Source: Pantoea coffeiphila (lineage in GTDB: Bacteria; Pseudomonadota; Gammaproteobacteria; Enterobacterales; Enterobacteriaceae). Taken from it: a DNA stretch of 64,000 bases. Positions 63,884-64,000 of the stretch are shown here, piece after piece. The notes under the pieces were generated by a model that searched no databases, had not been told where the DNA came from, and saw only the letters and a list, made by a program, of their open reading frames with translations. The stretch lies in assembly GCF_016909495.1 (NCBI RefSeq), contig NZ_JAFBFW010000001.1:186001-250000 (forward strand), written 5' to 3'. A program made the position numbers and the translations under genes. Positions within the stretch are counted from its first letter, which is position 1, and each line of letters begins with the position of its first letter.

Positions 63884-64000
63884 TTTTTTGTCGCAGATAC
63901 TGGCACAGGAAACGCTGAACTCGGCAGCAATGGCTGAAGCGGGCAAGGGCGGCGCAAATGAGCAGGCGGCGCTGGCGCTGACGAAGAAAGTGAAGGAAGG
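63810..64000 (+). pseudogene. Second displaced CdiA pretoxin/toxin fragment (runs off right edge)
   Basis: In a frame different from the first fragment, the sequence reads SGGMAGAQAGQNELSSNMTG, then GFLSQILAQETLNSAAMAEA and GGANEQAALALTKKVKEG to the edge. The first part is the tail of a pretoxin domain; what follows differs from both other copies, so it is probably the start of a third, separate toxin module. No start codon with a ribosome site is seen. Its end is outside the window. Confidence 0.7.

Overview
The window is chromosomal DNA of an enterobacterium, most likely Erwiniaceae (Erwinia/Pantoea group). This rests on the long run of genes that are near-collinear with the E. coli sap-psp-tyrR-zntB-ttcA-ldhA-hrpA region, on high GC in coding sequence, on protein lengths within a few residues of E. 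coli, and on the enterobacterial small RNAs RyhB and FnrS. Genus was not tested by search.

Layout. 1-7.2 kb: start of a yciW-like gene, then the sap ABC transporter operon on the minus strand. sapAB are separated from sapCDF by an AT-rich 1.3-kb insertion. The insertion carries a small secreted protein and a 67-residue peptide with a 15-residue double-glycine leader, which looks like a class II microcin precursor. 7.3-18.5 kb: RyhB with a Fur-box promoter, pspF/pspABCD with a sigma-54 promoter, ycjXF, tyrR, tpx, and a murein-peptide recycling group (ycjG, mpaA, mppA). 18.6-24.6 kb: an aryl-beta-glucoside module (bglG/licT-type antiterminator, OprB-type porin, 6-phospho-beta-glucosidase, PTS EIIBCA). 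Antiterminator RNA elements precede both the regulator and the PTS gene. 25.0-32.9 kb: a nitrogen-scavenging module of a five-gene urea/amide-type ABC transporter, an ANTAR antiterminator, an AraC/FeaR-like regulator and an amidase-signature hydrolase. The transporter leader RNA holds two hairpins with the A1/G4 hexaloops that ANTAR proteins recognise. 33.2-49.6 kb: zntB, FnrS, a tiny proline-rich protein, a WYL regulator, ttcA, an orphan phage-type endolysin, dbpA, ydbJ, ldhA, ydbH-ynbE-ydbL, azoR and hrpA. 49.8-64 kb: a contact-dependent inhibition/two-partner secretion locus with a CdiB-like transporter, a 3805-residue CdiA-like effector, a DUF596-type immunity gene, and the 5' parts of at least two further displaced pretoxin modules.

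How the parts relate. The conserved backbone handles envelope stress and maintenance (Psp, Sap, YdbH-YnbE, murein recycling), aromatic amino acid control (TyrR) and anaerobic or iron responses (FnrS, RyhB, LdhA). Between these sit accessory cassettes for beta-glucosides, amides and interbacterial competition. The two candidate competition loci are the microcin-like pair inside sap and the CDI locus at the right edge. They are the most novel content. The toxin class, the peptide's activity and the amide substrate cannot be fixed from sequence alone.
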